A stretch of DNA of 41,362 bases, taken from contig PEAR01000005.1 of NCBI GenBank assembly GCA_002753745.1, positions 1 to 41,362 of the forward strand, in the 5' to 3' direction. Source of the stretch: Candidatus Omnitrophota bacterium. GTDB lineage: Bacteria > Omnitrophota > Gorgyraeia > Zapsychrales > Fredricksoniimonadaceae. This document shows, one piece after another, positions 8,346-19,440 of this stretch (its first letter is position 1; each line of letters starts with the position of its first letter). A model generated the notes under the pieces. It was not told the origin of the DNA. It saw only the letters and a program-made list of their open reading frames with translations, and ran no database searches. Both the position numbers and the translations under genes were made by a program.

Positions 8346-9350
8346 ATGAACCGCCTGAAAAGATTCACTCACATTATAAACATATCAGCGCTCTCACTAG
8401 GCATGCTGACTCTAGCTTGCCCAGCCCAGGCTCAGTTCATTGACCGAGAAACACGCGATGCCCGCCGCGAAGAATCCCTTAAGAAGAATTCGGAAACTTT
8501 TTCCTGGTGGCCTACTGATGCGAAACCCGCTCCGGTCAAAGATATTGAACGCGGCGGATACTGGTGGTGGCCGGCAAGTACGGGGTCAGTGAAAGATCTC
8601 TGGGGTAATCGTGGGTACGTTTATGTTTACAAATTAATCTACGATTATAAAGAAAAGGATAACACCAAAAAAGAAGAGCCTACCCCTGCACCTAAGGTTG
8701 AAACAAAAGCCTCTCTTCTCATCAAGAAGATCATCCGTAATGTTAAGATTTATTTTGATTACAACAAAGCGAATCTTCGCGATGACCACATGGCAATTTT
8801 GGAACGTGCTGTTGGATCACTCCAACGAAACCCCAAAGCATCTATCCTGATCACAGGCAACTGCGATGCGCGCGGCACAGAAGAATACAACATGAAGCTT
8901 GGCACTAAGCGCAGTGATGTCGTTAAAGAATATATGCTCAAGAACGGCATTGCAGAAGACCGCATTAAAATCGTTTCCCGCGGTAAACTTGATGCTGTTG
9001 CTCCCGTTAAAGACCTCATGGGCATGCAAAAAGACCGTAATGCCCAGTTCATGGTCGCTGAAGTCGACGAAGTCAATATTCCGGCAGACCAGGTTCCCTC
9101 GAAAGATGCTAACCTGCAAATCCTGGGCGATGGAAAATACGCTGTTGAAGAAAAAGAAAACGTGGAATCCGGCGTTAAAGTATCTACCCGCGAATACACG
9201 ATCCAGGCCAATGATTCACTCTGGAAGATCGCCCAAAAAGAAATGGGCAACGGAAACCGCTGGCAATATCTTTATGAACTCAATAAGGATCGTATCAAGA
9301 ACCCGAACAAGCTGAAAAAAGGAACCGTCATCACGATCCCGATCGAATGA
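8346..9350 (+). CDS. OmpA-family protein with C-terminal LysM domain
   Basis: Predicted outer-envelope protein that binds peptidoglycan in two ways. A signal peptide (1-29, ending PAQA) leads to a linker with two tryptophan-rich motifs, SWWP near 53-56 and YWWWP near 72-76. An OmpA/Pal-like domain follows at about 133-240, with FDYNKANL and the diaminopimelate-binding stretch around CDARGTEEYN and KRSDVVKEY. A LysM domain closes the protein (about 282-333, YTIQANDSLWKIAQ to ITIPIE). AAGGAG five bases before ATG supports the start. It is the only confident plus-strand gene and is divergent from the M16 unit. A strong terminator follows at 9376. OmpA domains usually end such proteins, so the added LysM is an uncommon arrangement. 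Confidence 0.92.
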   Translation: MNRLKRFTHIINISALSLGMLTLACPAQAQFIDRETRDARREESLKKNSETFSWWPTDAKPAPVKDIERGGYWWWPASTGSVKDLWGNRGYVYVYKLIYDYKEKDNTKKEEPTPAPKVETKASLLIKKIIRNVKIYFDYNKANLRDDHMAILERAVGSLQRNPKASILITGNCDARGTEEYNMKLGTKRSDVVKEYMLKNGIAEDRIKIVSRGKLDAVAPVKDLMGMQKDRNAQFMVAEVDEVNIPADQVPSKDANLQILGDGKYAVEEKENVESGVKVSTREYTIQANDSLWKIAQKEMGNGNRWQYLYELNKDRIKNPNKLKKGTVITIPIE

Positions 9351-9375
9351 TCGTCATGAAAAAAATAAAATAGCA

Positions 9376-9403
9376 AAAGGGCGCTTGTCATCAAGCGCCC
9401 TTT
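9376..9403. terminator. Bidirectional intrinsic terminator
   Basis: A 12-bp perfect stem (9376-9387 with 9392-9403) with a TCAT loop: AAAGGGCGCTTG pairs with CAAGCGCCCTTT. A and T runs lie on both sides. It lies between the convergent OmpA-LysM gene (+) and TPR gene (-) and can end both. Confidence 0.9.
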
Positions 9404-9438
9404 CTATTTCCAAGAACTTATTAAATTGTTTCAAGCAA

Positions 9439-10122
9439 TTAAAAAACACGGATGAAAAGCTTATCCCTCGCCGATAATAAAGAGCCGCTTCTAGTCGCGA
9501 TCAGGGCTTTTAACAAGATCATTTTCCCGCTCTCCATATTCCGAACAAAATCCTGAGACGAAACGTGGTTCTCGATCAATAATGGCTGATAGACCTTACT
9601 CTTCGTTATGTACGTCACTGATCTTTCGATCGATGACTCATAGGCCTGCTGAGCATATTTCTCGAACGACGTAAGATCTTTCTGCAGATAATATAACAAA
9701 GCAAGATTATAATTCGCCCAAAAGAATCCCGGCTCCTTTTCCTTTAATTTAAGAAAATAGCCCAAAGCTGCTGTGCGATCTCCAAGATAATAATACGTCA
9801 TCCCCAAAAAAGCATCGGTATCAGAACGCGGGCCATAAATACCAACAATAGCATTAAAATACCTTCTACCGTCGATGAAGTTCGCCTTAACAACCTCCCC
9901 GCCATCAGCCGCTTTCATTAAATAAGAATAATCAACCCTCAAACGGCTCAATGTCTTGGGCAGCGCATGACTGATCACCATTTTCTGGTCAACGGAGAAA
10001 AAGATCAGTACAGCGAAGACCAGATAAAAGAAAATCGCTCTGGAAAAAATATTTATTATGCTTCTAATATAACCTCCGCCGGAACAAAAAGATCGTCCAT
10101 AGGAACATCCCGTAAAAAACAC
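9439..10122 (-). CDS. Membrane-anchored TPR-like protein
   Basis: One N-terminal membrane helix (around RAIFFYLVFAVLIFF) is followed by an outward-facing helical domain with tetratricopeptide-like pairs, for example DAFLGMTYYYLGDRTAALGY and ANYNLALLYYLQKD. The start is uncertain. The reading frame overlaps the end of the upstream YfhO-like gene; GTG at 10120-10122 is one option, TTG at 10162-10164 is longer, and no ATG occurs before the membrane helix. A GGAGG lies at the end of the upstream gene (about 10072-10076) but no standard start follows at proper spacing. The overlap suggests translational coupling with YfhO, so a role in the same envelope process is likely. No specific function can be named. 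Confidence 0.65.
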   Translation of the reverse strand: MFFTGCSYGRSFCSGGGYIRSIINIFSRAIFFYLVFAVLIFFSVDQKMVISHALPKTLSRLRVDYSYLMKAADGGEVVKANFIDGRRYFNAIVGIYGPRSDTDAFLGMTYYYLGDRTAALGYFLKLKEKEPGFFWANYNLALLYYLQKDLTSFEKYAQQAYESSIERSVTYITKSKVYQPLLIENHVSSQDFVRNMESGKMILLKALIATRSGSLLSARDKLFIRVF

Positions 10123-12100
10123 CCAGGACGGACCAGTTAAACAAGAACCTCTTCCATGAACCAAACTTGATCACCGCGACACTCTTGCCTGACGGCAGCC
10201 AAAACCCTTTAAAAGCACCGTTCGATGTCAACAAAGGCTTGATCTTCCCGTTGATAGTCAACGTCCATCCAGGGTAAATAACGTCATTGAACACGACAAA
10301 CCTGGGAGAATCAATATCAGCTTTGATCGTCACGGAATTAACACTAAACTGAACAACCCGAAAATGATCACTATCGGACTTGACCGGCACCCCGGCGAAA
10401 GCACCACTTAGATCATTCGCGGGCGGCTGATGATCATATAAGTAAAACTTATAATGTTCGTACCGTTCAAGCGTCCCCGCATCTACCGATAGCCGCAGCT
10501 TATTATAAATATCCGTACAAAAATATGAAACAGGTGGCAACCCCGATACATCCGTCAATATGAGATCAGTATTTGAAGGAAGCCTTATTTCACCACTTGT
10601 TGATGTCACATATTCGAATTTTTCACTAATGCTATCATAAGAAAACACAGGCTTTCCCTTTGTAGAATTCTGAGATAGATAGTGAAATACTTCAAGGGGT
10701 TGTAGAATAACAACAGCAAGGAGCAATACTAAAGACCAACGCTTCGGCCAATCCAAAGAAGATAAAAGCAATCCCCAAACAATGGCGCTCAGTCCCAACG
10801 AAATATACGTCGATAATAGAGCATCCCCCTGCCACATGATCAAAAGAAATGCCAGGTAATGAAGGGTAAGAACAACGATCACCAGCCCCAAAAGACCTTT
10901 TTCCTGACGTAATTCCAAGATCCTTTTCCATACCTCACCAACGAACAACGCAAAAATAGGCAGCAGCGCGAACCACAATAAAAAATGAAGATTGCGAAAA
11001 TACTTCACAAAAAAAACATGCTTGAAAAGAAAATCATATAGTGGAAAACCGATCGGCATTGAAAACAACAACAATAAGGCCGCCCAGATAAAAAGCATAA
11101 CGAAAAGACGAGATAATCGAATAAAAATCCCTGCTCCGAGTACTAGAAACGAGAACAATGGCACGTAAACGATAGCAAAAGCGATCCTTTTGAGATCAGT
11201 AAAATAGGATGCGAAAAAGAATTCTTCAGCAATCGACCATGGATTCAACTGCTGTGGCTCAACAGTGAGAACATGCCTGGCTTCAGTATTGTAATGCCGC
11301 CCAGGCAGCGCGATACCGCCCTTCCCTGCATCGTTGTAGAACGTCAATGCCGGCAGTGAAGCCAACAACAAGGCTGCCAGGCACAACAGGGTAAAAAACC
11401 GGTTCTTGTTAACAAAATCAACCACAGCCAATGTCCGGGATGGCAGATCTCGCCAGAAGACCATAATGTACACCAAGACAAAGAACATGAACGTGATCAA
11501 GAAATATAAGGGAATATACGTAGTAAGCAGGAACATGACAGCCAGCGACAATCCCGCGGCATAGCTCTTTTTTGGCTCAACAAAAAAAGAAACCAGAAAA
11601 TAAAAAAACCATATCGTGGGGATCGTCACCAAAAGCATATAAGAATCAAACATTCTTGTTCCCAGAGCAGAGAACAACAATATCAGGAACGAAAGGAAAG
11701 AAGCTGACTCATCCTGCAGCAACTTGCGGCATAAAAAATAAAAACCAGTCATCCCAAAGAAAAAATACCCTGCTTGAAATACCATGTAGGCATAAAAAAA
11801 ATGAAGCCCACACTTATTTAAAACAAGGATTATCAACAGAAAAGGATTATAAGGTCCAATGCGCCGTAGGAAGAAATCGTTAGGTACCCCTCCGCTCCAA
11901 TTGGGATCCCATAAAGGGAACTGACCACGGCCGAGCTGATCCAGAAAAAACTTCGTATGATCATAGTAAGAGATCGCATCAGAGGTCAACGAGATCTGCC
12001 CGCTTAAAAAGCCCCAGAATAACACCAGCCAGATCACAAAAGAAAAAGGGATCAGAAAAGAAGGACGACGGAGAAATTCAACACAGGACATAAAGCTCAT
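10064..12100 (-). CDS. YfhO-like polytopic membrane protein
   Basis: A 678-residue integral membrane protein with about a dozen hydrophobic helices in the first 480 residues, then an extracytoplasmic beta-rich domain and a last helix near the C-terminus. The tail motif YPGWTLTINGKIKP with a following GFWLPSGKS is typical of the YfhO family (bacterial membrane protein YfhO), which resembles GT-C glycosyltransferases and helps glycosylate envelope polymers in Firmicutes. It lies 30 bases downstream of the HD-GYP gene and overlaps the TPR gene. The start ATG at 12098-12100 has only a weak ribosome site; a second ATG lies three codons in. The sugar substrate is unknown. Confidence 0.82.
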   Translation of the reverse strand: MSFMSCVEFLRRPSFLIPFSFVIWLVLFWGFLSGQISLTSDAISYYDHTKFFLDQLGRGQFPLWDPNWSGGVPNDFFLRRIGPYNPFLLIILVLNKCGLHFFYAYMVFQAGYFFFGMTGFYFLCRKLLQDESASFLSFLILLFSALGTRMFDSYMLLVTIPTIWFFYFLVSFFVEPKKSYAAGLSLAVMFLLTTYIPLYFLITFMFFVLVYIMVFWRDLPSRTLAVVDFVNKNRFFTLLCLAALLLASLPALTFYNDAGKGGIALPGRHYNTEARHVLTVEPQQLNPWSIAEEFFFASYFTDLKRIAFAIVYVPLFSFLVLGAGIFIRLSRLFVMLFIWAALLLLFSMPIGFPLYDFLFKHVFFVKYFRNLHFLLWFALLPIFALFVGEVWKRILELRQEKGLLGLVIVVLTLHYLAFLLIMWQGDALLSTYISLGLSAIVWGLLLSSLDWPKRWSLVLLLAVVILQPLEVFHYLSQNSTKGKPVFSYDSISEKFEYVTSTSGEIRLPSNTDLILTDVSGLPPVSYFCTDIYNKLRLSVDAGTLERYEHYKFYLYDHQPPANDLSGAFAGVPVKSDSDHFRVVQFSVNSVTIKADIDSPRFVVFNDVIYPGWTLTINGKIKPLLTSNGAFKGFWLPSGKSVAVIKFGSWKRFLFNWSVLGVFYGMFLWTIFLFRRRLY

Positions 12101-12130
12101 TTTTTTATTATAAATCCATGACGATAGGAT

Positions 12131-13528
12131 TCAAGAAGTAAGGGAAGAATTAACAGAACGAACTTCATCGGTAACAAGAGACAAAAAAGCATCCACGATT
12201 TTTGGATCAAATTGTGTGCCCCGGTTCTTGCGGATCTCGATCAAAGCCTCTTCACGGCTGCGGGCCTTTCGATAGGCCCGGGTCGAAGTCATGGCATCAT
12301 ACGTATCCGCCACACAGATAATTTGAGACAGGATATTGATACGAGCACCCTGTAAATGATCCGGGTACCCCTTCCCGTCAAACCGCTCATGGTGACTGCG
12401 AATAACAGCCGCCATTTCGGGAGACAAAGCGACCGGCTTGATGATCTCCTCGCCAATAACGGGATGCTGGTTGATCAAATCTCTTTCTTCAGGCGTCAGA
12501 GCGCCATTCTTATTCAATAACCCGTCATGGATACCGATCTTGCCAATATCATGAAGTAATGCCGCCTGCCGGAGAAAAGCAACATCGGCTTGTGAAAATC
12601 CCATCTTTACCGCTATCCCGGCCGCATATTCTGCTACGCGTTCAGAATGCCCACGCGTATATGTGTCCTTAGCTTCAACAATACGAACCAGTGTCTGAAT
12701 AACGCCATAAAAATAATTTTGGTTTTGTTCCTGGGCCTTATCAAGATCTTTGGCCATTCGGTTAAAAGACACCGCCAACCGGCTAAACTCATCATTCCCC
12801 CGGACCGGGACCTGATAAGAAAGATCGCCCTTGCTGATACGATCCGTTCCCTCGATTAATGCCCCGATCGGCGCCGATATCTGTACTGACAAAACAACCC
12901 CGATCACCAGTGACAAAAGAACACCGACGATCAGCAACAATAGACAGCGATCATTGGCTGTACGGCTGGTCAAAGCAAAGTCATCCGCGGAAAGATCTAC
13001 GCCGATAACCGCCACGGTACTTCCATTGGCATCCCGGATTGGAGCATACCCTGATAACGTCGCCCCCCACTCATCAGTTTCAAGCTTTTTATCAGCAGAA
13101 GGGCTGTCCCATGCCTTTAACATCTCCGGAAAACGCGTTGCGTTATACTTGTCCCCCGGATTGGCCGAAGGTCTTCCCTTACGATTGGATGGATCGATAT
13201 CAACAATAAATTGCCATAAAGGGTTGCTGCTGGTTTTTGTTAAGACATAAATATAGTGTACAGAGGGATTGCAATCTCTAACCCGAACAAGAAAATCCGA
13301 GACCCTCTTATAAGCAGGCGATTCTTTTCCTTCTTTTGTCAGAGGAATCTCTTTTAAGGAGGGAACATCGACGCTAATAGCAGCGGTCTGCGCCACCGCT
13401 TTCAACTCATCGCGCAACTCTTCCAGGTGAGCATCCAGCAAAAAACGCTGGATCACCATGTTACCAGATACCACGACGAATAACATCGCAAGAACAATCG
13501 CAAAAGTTAGCCGGAATCTAAATGACAT
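12131..13528 (-). CDS. Membrane HD-GYP domain c-di-GMP phosphodiesterase with HAMP
   Basis: Predicted sensor enzyme that degrades cyclic-di-GMP. Two membrane helices (about 7-27 and 194-217) flank a periplasmic Cache-like sensor domain. HAMP follows at about 215-268, then HD-GYP at about 275-455. The metal and signature residues are present: HDIGK with H326/D327, HPVIGEE, the HH pair in RSHHERFDGKGYP with GYP at 387-389, and VADTYDAMTSTRAYR. The enzyme therefore looks active. It lies downstream of the tRNA-Ser terminator and 30 bases upstream of the YfhO-like gene. The c-di-GMP riboswitch at 15770 is only 2.2 kb away, which suggests a local circuit; that is inference. Confidence 0.93.
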   Translation of the reverse strand: MSFRFRLTFAIVLAMLFVVVSGNMVIQRFLLDAHLEELRDELKAVAQTAAISVDVPSLKEIPLTKEGKESPAYKRVSDFLVRVRDCNPSVHYIYVLTKTSSNPLWQFIVDIDPSNRKGRPSANPGDKYNATRFPEMLKAWDSPSADKKLETDEWGATLSGYAPIRDANGSTVAVIGVDLSADDFALTSRTANDRCLLLLIVGVLLSLVIGVVLSVQISAPIGALIEGTDRISKGDLSYQVPVRGNDEFSRLAVSFNRMAKDLDKAQEQNQNYFYGVIQTLVRIVEAKDTYTRGHSERVAEYAAGIAVKMGFSQADVAFLRQAALLHDIGKIGIHDGLLNKNGALTPEERDLINQHPVIGEEIIKPVALSPEMAAVIRSHHERFDGKGYPDHLQGARINILSQIICVADTYDAMTSTRAYRKARSREEALIEIRKNRGTQFDPKIVDAFLSLVTDEVRSVNSSLTS

Positions 13529-13563
13529 ATGAACACTTTACCACAAACCTGACCTTAAATAAA

Positions 13564-13607
13564 AAAAACGCTAAATGTCTCTCTTTAAGAAAGAATTTAG
13601 CGTTTTA
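13564..13607 (-). terminator. Intrinsic terminator after tRNA-Ser
   Basis: AACGCTAAAT (13567-13576) pairs with ATTTAGCGTT (13595-13604) around a pyrimidine/purine inner stem. On the minus strand the stem is followed by a run of eight or more T. It ends transcription from tRNA-Ser before the HD-GYP gene. Confidence 0.85.
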
Positions 13608-13608
13608 A

Positions 13609-13740
13609 AAAACGGAGCAGCAGGAATTCGAGCGCCCTCTGGTCACTTTCGTTCCCTTCGGGTCGGCCATTCGCCCCGCCTATAGGATGCTCCTATTCGT
13701 CGCATCCAGCGGGGCTCGTGTTCGAATCCCTTTTCTAATA
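13609..13740 (-). repeat. Degenerate tRNA-Ser 3'-end copy with a palindromic insert
   Basis: Bases 13611-13638 resemble the 3' acceptor and T-arm of the intact tRNA-Ser at 13746 (shared aaaacggag, agcag, attcga), but the T-loop and stem are damaged. From 13673 to 13715 lies a long hairpin: GCCCCGC pairs with GCGGGGC, enclosing GGATGC with GCATCC. The right edge (about 13716-13732) carries a second T-arm-like piece, gttcgaatccct, in inverted orientation. This looks like a tRNA remnant converted into a foldback repeat. It does not fold as a working tRNA by eye. Confidence 0.6.
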
Positions 13741-13745
13741 TAAAA

Positions 13746-13834
13746 CGGAGAAGCAGGGATTCGAACCCTGGGACCACATTTCTGCAGTCACACACTTTCC
13801 AGGCGTGCGCCTTCAACCACTCGGCCACCTCTCC
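13746..13834 (-). tRNA. tRNA-Ser (anticodon GGA)
   Basis: An 89-nt class II tRNA. The acceptor stem GGAGAGG pairs with CTTCTCC (one G-T), the anticodon loop CTGGAAA reads UCC/UCU serine codons, a long variable arm of serine type is present, and the T-arm contains GGTTCGAATCC. The discriminator base is G, as normal for serine. CCA is not encoded. It lies downstream of the glycosidase-like gene and is followed by a remnant of its own 3' end and a terminator. Confidence 0.95.
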
Positions 13835-13925
13835 AAAATTTTATCTAATATCAAAAAACACATATAAATAACGGGTAGATATTATCACCCGTCAGTGCTA
13901 ATGTCAACCTGAAGGAAATATAACA

Positions 13926-15605
13926 TCACGGTTTAACAGCAATTGTCGAAAAGGCTCCATCACCCATATTGCCGTCGATGTAAAACGGATTATATCCTCG
14001 ATCCACAAAGATCATCCAGCCCGTTGACGCCAGGCTCATCACCCGCGGATCATGTGAGTTCCACCCAAAAGGGATCCAGTCCCTTTTAGATGAGTATGCA
14101 TACGCCGATACCCCTCCCGGCATTTCTCGACGAAATTCATTCATGCCCATTCGCATTTCATCAGCGTCCTGCAATAACTCTTTTGTTCTATCTGAATGAT
14201 CTTGATTATAAAACTGAGCCAACTGACGTGCGGCCAAAATAGCCCCCGCCGACCATTCAACCGATATTCTGCCTGTTTCCCTTGTATAGCCTACACCCAT
14301 TAGCCGGCCAGCAGCATCACGTGTTGCCGATGCCTGCTTTGCCTGCTGCCAGCATGAATACGCAGACCCATCACCAAACCATCGATCAATGGTTTCAACG
14401 CCCAAAGACAGAATCCCCCAGGTTTGAACATCAACCGCGAATTGATCCGTATTAACGTGCCATTCGTTATTTCTAAACGTCATTCCCTGATAAAAAAAAC
14501 GTCGATCATGATCGAATACTTGTTTGAAATATCCTTCCATCTTCTGCATCGCCGAAAAATATACTTCCTTTTTTGTAACCTGATAAAGCATTCTAAATGC
14601 GCTATACCAGGATAAATTGTTTTCAGTTGAAATCTGGTTATACCACCAGCTTCCCTGACCCGACGAAAGATCCGGTTCATTTTCGCGAAAAGTTCCCAAA
14701 GGGGCCATCCGGATCCCTCCGTTACTGGCCTGAAGCATCAACGCCGCTCGAGCGATCTCCTCGGATAATCTCCATTCGATTGATTCAGGATGCTCGTCAT
14801 AATCCATTTTCTGTCGATCAAAATATTTTTTGTGATAAAGATGCATCGCGGCGATAACCACCCAGGCATTCTCACCGGCGACAGGCTTCCAATCTTCCCA
14901 ATGGATGTCCGGCCAGGTGGGAAATCCATTAAAATGAGTCTTCCCATCAACAGGATCAGCAGCCAAATAATCACCATCAGCATTAATGATACGAAAAATA
15001 AATCCTCGAATGCCCTTTGCATCGGTATTAGATGAAACAGCTTCTGGATTTCCTGGATCGTATATAAAATTATTACCTGAATAACCAGCTCTTATATTTG
15101 ATAAATTGCCGAATCCGCCCTCCCAAAAGATCTTGAGAGGCTTCTCCGCTACGCCAATATCATCATTACTGCCAGATAATGTCAAGGCGATTTGACCAAC
15201 AGCGCTATCATAGATCACGAGTCCCTTATCAACGACAATACGTTCAATAATACCGGTAACGGAATCAATCTTCCCCATTTTTGAAAAAACATCTATTCTG
15301 TCATCGGCAAGAACCTGAAAACTATAGAAAAGACCTGTTTTTGAACTTACATTATTTTTAATCCAATGAAACAAATTTTCATCAATGTATCTCTCGGTAG
15401 TAATTTTATTATTCCTAATATTCTCGGTACTGAGTAAAGGGTAATGAGAATATTGGATATCCCCTAACATAGGTAGGCCGTAAGGAATTAACGGCAAAGA
15501 TTGTTCGCGAATTGATATGCCATCAGAAGAGAATGCATTATTTAAGCCAGTAAACAATAAAAAAACCACTATTAAAGTTAATTTAGCAATTGAACCTAAA
15601 CACAT
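13926..15605 (-). CDS. Secreted six-hairpin glycosidase-like protein under a c-di-GMP riboswitch
   Basis: A 559-residue exported protein. The signal peptide covers about 1-26 (hydrophobic core LTLIVVFLLFTGL). The rest is rich in Trp/Tyr and contains repeated helical motifs such as ENAWVVIAAMHLYHKKY, DVQTWGILSLG and SVEWSAGAILAARQLAQFY. These are reminiscent of (alpha/alpha)6 barrel glycoside hydrolases and phosphorylases. I cannot assign a GH family or catalytic residues. The start is strong: AAGGAG seven bases before ATG. Transcription starts at a TTGAAA/TATCTT promoter, passes through a c-di-GMP-I aptamer and a terminator, then reaches this gene. The product is therefore likely an extracellular carbohydrate-active or biofilm-matrix protein made according to c-di-GMP level. 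Confidence 0.78.
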   Translation of the reverse strand: MCLGSIAKLTLIVVFLLFTGLNNAFSSDGISIREQSLPLIPYGLPMLGDIQYSHYPLLSTENIRNNKITTERYIDENLFHWIKNNVSSKTGLFYSFQVLADDRIDVFSKMGKIDSVTGIIERIVVDKGLVIYDSAVGQIALTLSGSNDDIGVAEKPLKIFWEGGFGNLSNIRAGYSGNNFIYDPGNPEAVSSNTDAKGIRGFIFRIINADGDYLAADPVDGKTHFNGFPTWPDIHWEDWKPVAGENAWVVIAAMHLYHKKYFDRQKMDYDEHPESIEWRLSEEIARAALMLQASNGGIRMAPLGTFRENEPDLSSGQGSWWYNQISTENNLSWYSAFRMLYQVTKKEVYFSAMQKMEGYFKQVFDHDRRFFYQGMTFRNNEWHVNTDQFAVDVQTWGILSLGVETIDRWFGDGSAYSCWQQAKQASATRDAAGRLMGVGYTRETGRISVEWSAGAILAARQLAQFYNQDHSDRTKELLQDADEMRMGMNEFRREMPGGVSAYAYSSKRDWIPFGWNSHDPRVMSLASTGWMIFVDRGYNPFYIDGNMGDGAFSTIAVKP

Positions 15606-15641
15606 AACCCTGCTCCTTCGTTAAGGCAGGGCATAAAAAAA

Positions 15642-15660
15642 CCTTCGATCGTATCGAAGG
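15642..15660 (-). terminator. Riboswitch expression-platform terminator
   Basis: CCTTCGAT pairs with ATCGAAGG around a three-base loop and is followed by seven T on the minus strand. It lies between the c-di-GMP aptamer and the ribosome site of the 559-residue protein, where a transcriptional riboswitch keeps its terminator. A second 11-bp hairpin, GTACTTTTAGC with GCTAAAGGTAC, lies just upstream (about 15670-15725). A third, CCCTGC with GCAGGG (about 15608-15631), brackets the Shine-Dalgarno. Confidence 0.8.
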
Positions 15661-15769
15661 GTCTGGTAGGTACCTTTAGCATAAAAATTGCACTCTCAAG
15701 CACAACTTAAGCTAAAAGTACTGGTCGAAGAAGGTTGGTTTGCCAAATCATGGCAAGCTTAACGTCCTC

Positions 15770-15862
15770 ACGACGGCAACCAGACAGCCTTTCCCCATAA
15801 GTGAGGATTCAGGCTCACGGCTTTGCGCCCTACCATTTCAAGTAGTTTGCCTTTACTTCCTA
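15770..15862 (-). ncRNA. Cyclic-di-GMP-I riboswitch aptamer (GEMM-I)
   Basis: Read on the minus strand, the hallmark parts occur in order: GGCAAAC, a stem CTACT/GGTAG capped by a GAAA tetraloop, the near-invariant GGCGCAAAGCC, a second arm closed by AGCCT/AGGCT with inner CCTC/GGGG, and GGTTGCC closing the base stem. This is the GEMM-I consensus that binds c-di-GMP. The mapped promoter would start transcription right at the aptamer's 5' edge. The leader to the start codon is about 255 nt. Confidence 0.93.
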
Positions 15863-15868
15863 AGATGA

Positions 15869-15897
15869 AAGATAACACATCAGGAAAGCGTTTTCAA
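15869..15897 (-). promoter_or_regulatory. Promoter of the c-di-GMP riboswitch unit
   Basis: Minus-strand TTGAAA (15892-15897) and TATCTT (15869-15874) are 17 bases apart. The expected start, near 15862, coincides with the 5' end of the aptamer, which supports the site. The remaining bases up to the rrn terminator (15898-15987) show nothing else. Confidence 0.65.
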
Positions 15898-15979
15898 TAC
15901 AACTTAAAAAATCATAAATCGTTTATAATAAACAACTTACACATACGATAGTAAATTGGTTAAAATTCATCGTCGAGGC

Positions 15980-16017
15980 AAAAAAAAGACCCGTCAAAAC
16001 TTTCGTAATGACGGGTC
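15980..16017 (-). terminator. rrn operon terminator
   Basis: GACCCGTCA (from 16017) pairs perfectly with TGACGGGTC, and eight T follow on the minus strand, directly after the 5S gene. This is a strong Rho-independent terminator. Confidence 0.93.
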
Positions 16018-16025
16018 AAGTAAAA

Positions 16026-16138
16026 CCGATAACTATCTACTCTCCCACACCCAAAGGGTACAGTACCATCGACCTTGAAGAGCTTAACTGCCGTATTCGG
16101 AATGGGAACGGGTGTTGCCTCTCCAGTAATGTTATCGG
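16026..16138 (-). rRNA. rrf: 5S ribosomal RNA
   Basis: About 113 nt. The ends pair (CCGATAAC with GTTATCGG). The conserved loop sequences GAACACCCG-like CAACACCCGTTCCCATTCCG and the 3' GGTGTGGGAGAGTAG region are present. It lies 64 bases after the 23S gene and before the operon terminator. Confidence 0.95.
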
Positions 16139-16202
16139 AAAAATATCAACAATTATGTAATGTAAGTGTAAAAAATTAAACCAGTAGTTTAAAATAAAAA
16201 AA

Positions 16203-19157
<2,955 letters not shown>

Positions 19158-19207
19158 AAAATAACGAAAAACTACAGATTTAATTATTACTACCCTTACA
19201 TTACATA

Positions 19208-19220
19208 ATTGTCAAAGAAC
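19208..19220 (-). promoter_or_regulatory. boxA-like antitermination site before 23S
   Basis: Minus strand GTTCTTTGACAAT in the spacer between tRNA-Ala and 23S resembles boxA (TGCTCTTTAACA) bound by NusB-S10. A similar site lies before 16S at 21240. Confidence 0.55.
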
Positions 19221-19276
19221 AAAGTCCGTTGTACTGGACTAAATGTCTTAAATTTATTACCCATCAAAAAATATTG

Positions 19277-19350
19277 TGGAGCTGAGGAGGATCGAACTCC
19301 TGACTTCCTGCTTGCAAAGCAGGCGCTCTCCCAAACTGAGCTACAGCCCC
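19277..19350 (-). tRNA. tRNA-Ala (anticodon TGC)
   Basis: A 74-nt tRNA in the 16S-23S spacer. The anticodon loop is TTTGCAA. The acceptor GGGGCTG pairs with CAGCTCC, which creates the G3:U70 wobble that identifies alanine tRNA. The discriminator is A; CCA is not encoded. Confidence 0.97.
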
Positions 19351-19366
19351 CAGTTAAATAAACTGG

Positions 19367-19440
19367 TGGGCCCGAGTGGAATCGAACCACTGACCCCCGC
19401 GTTATCAGCACGGTGCTCTAGCCAAGTGAGCTACGGGCCC
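19367..19440 (-). tRNA. tRNA-Ile (anticodon GAT)
   Basis: A 74-nt tRNA in the 16S-23S spacer, with acceptor GGGCCCG/CGGGCCC and anticodon loop CTGATAA. It lies 16 bases upstream of tRNA-Ala, the common Ile-Ala spacer arrangement. CCA is not encoded. Confidence 0.97.

Noticed and set aside
13655-13740. A second complete tRNA gene
   Set aside because: A six-base acceptor pairing (GGAGCA/TGCTCC) can be drawn, but no D-arm or anticodon arm fits.
13643-13828. A 61-codon frame on the minus strand beginning MAEWLKAHAWK
   Set aside because: It reads through tRNA-Ser and its remnant; the peptide is a tRNA translation artefact.
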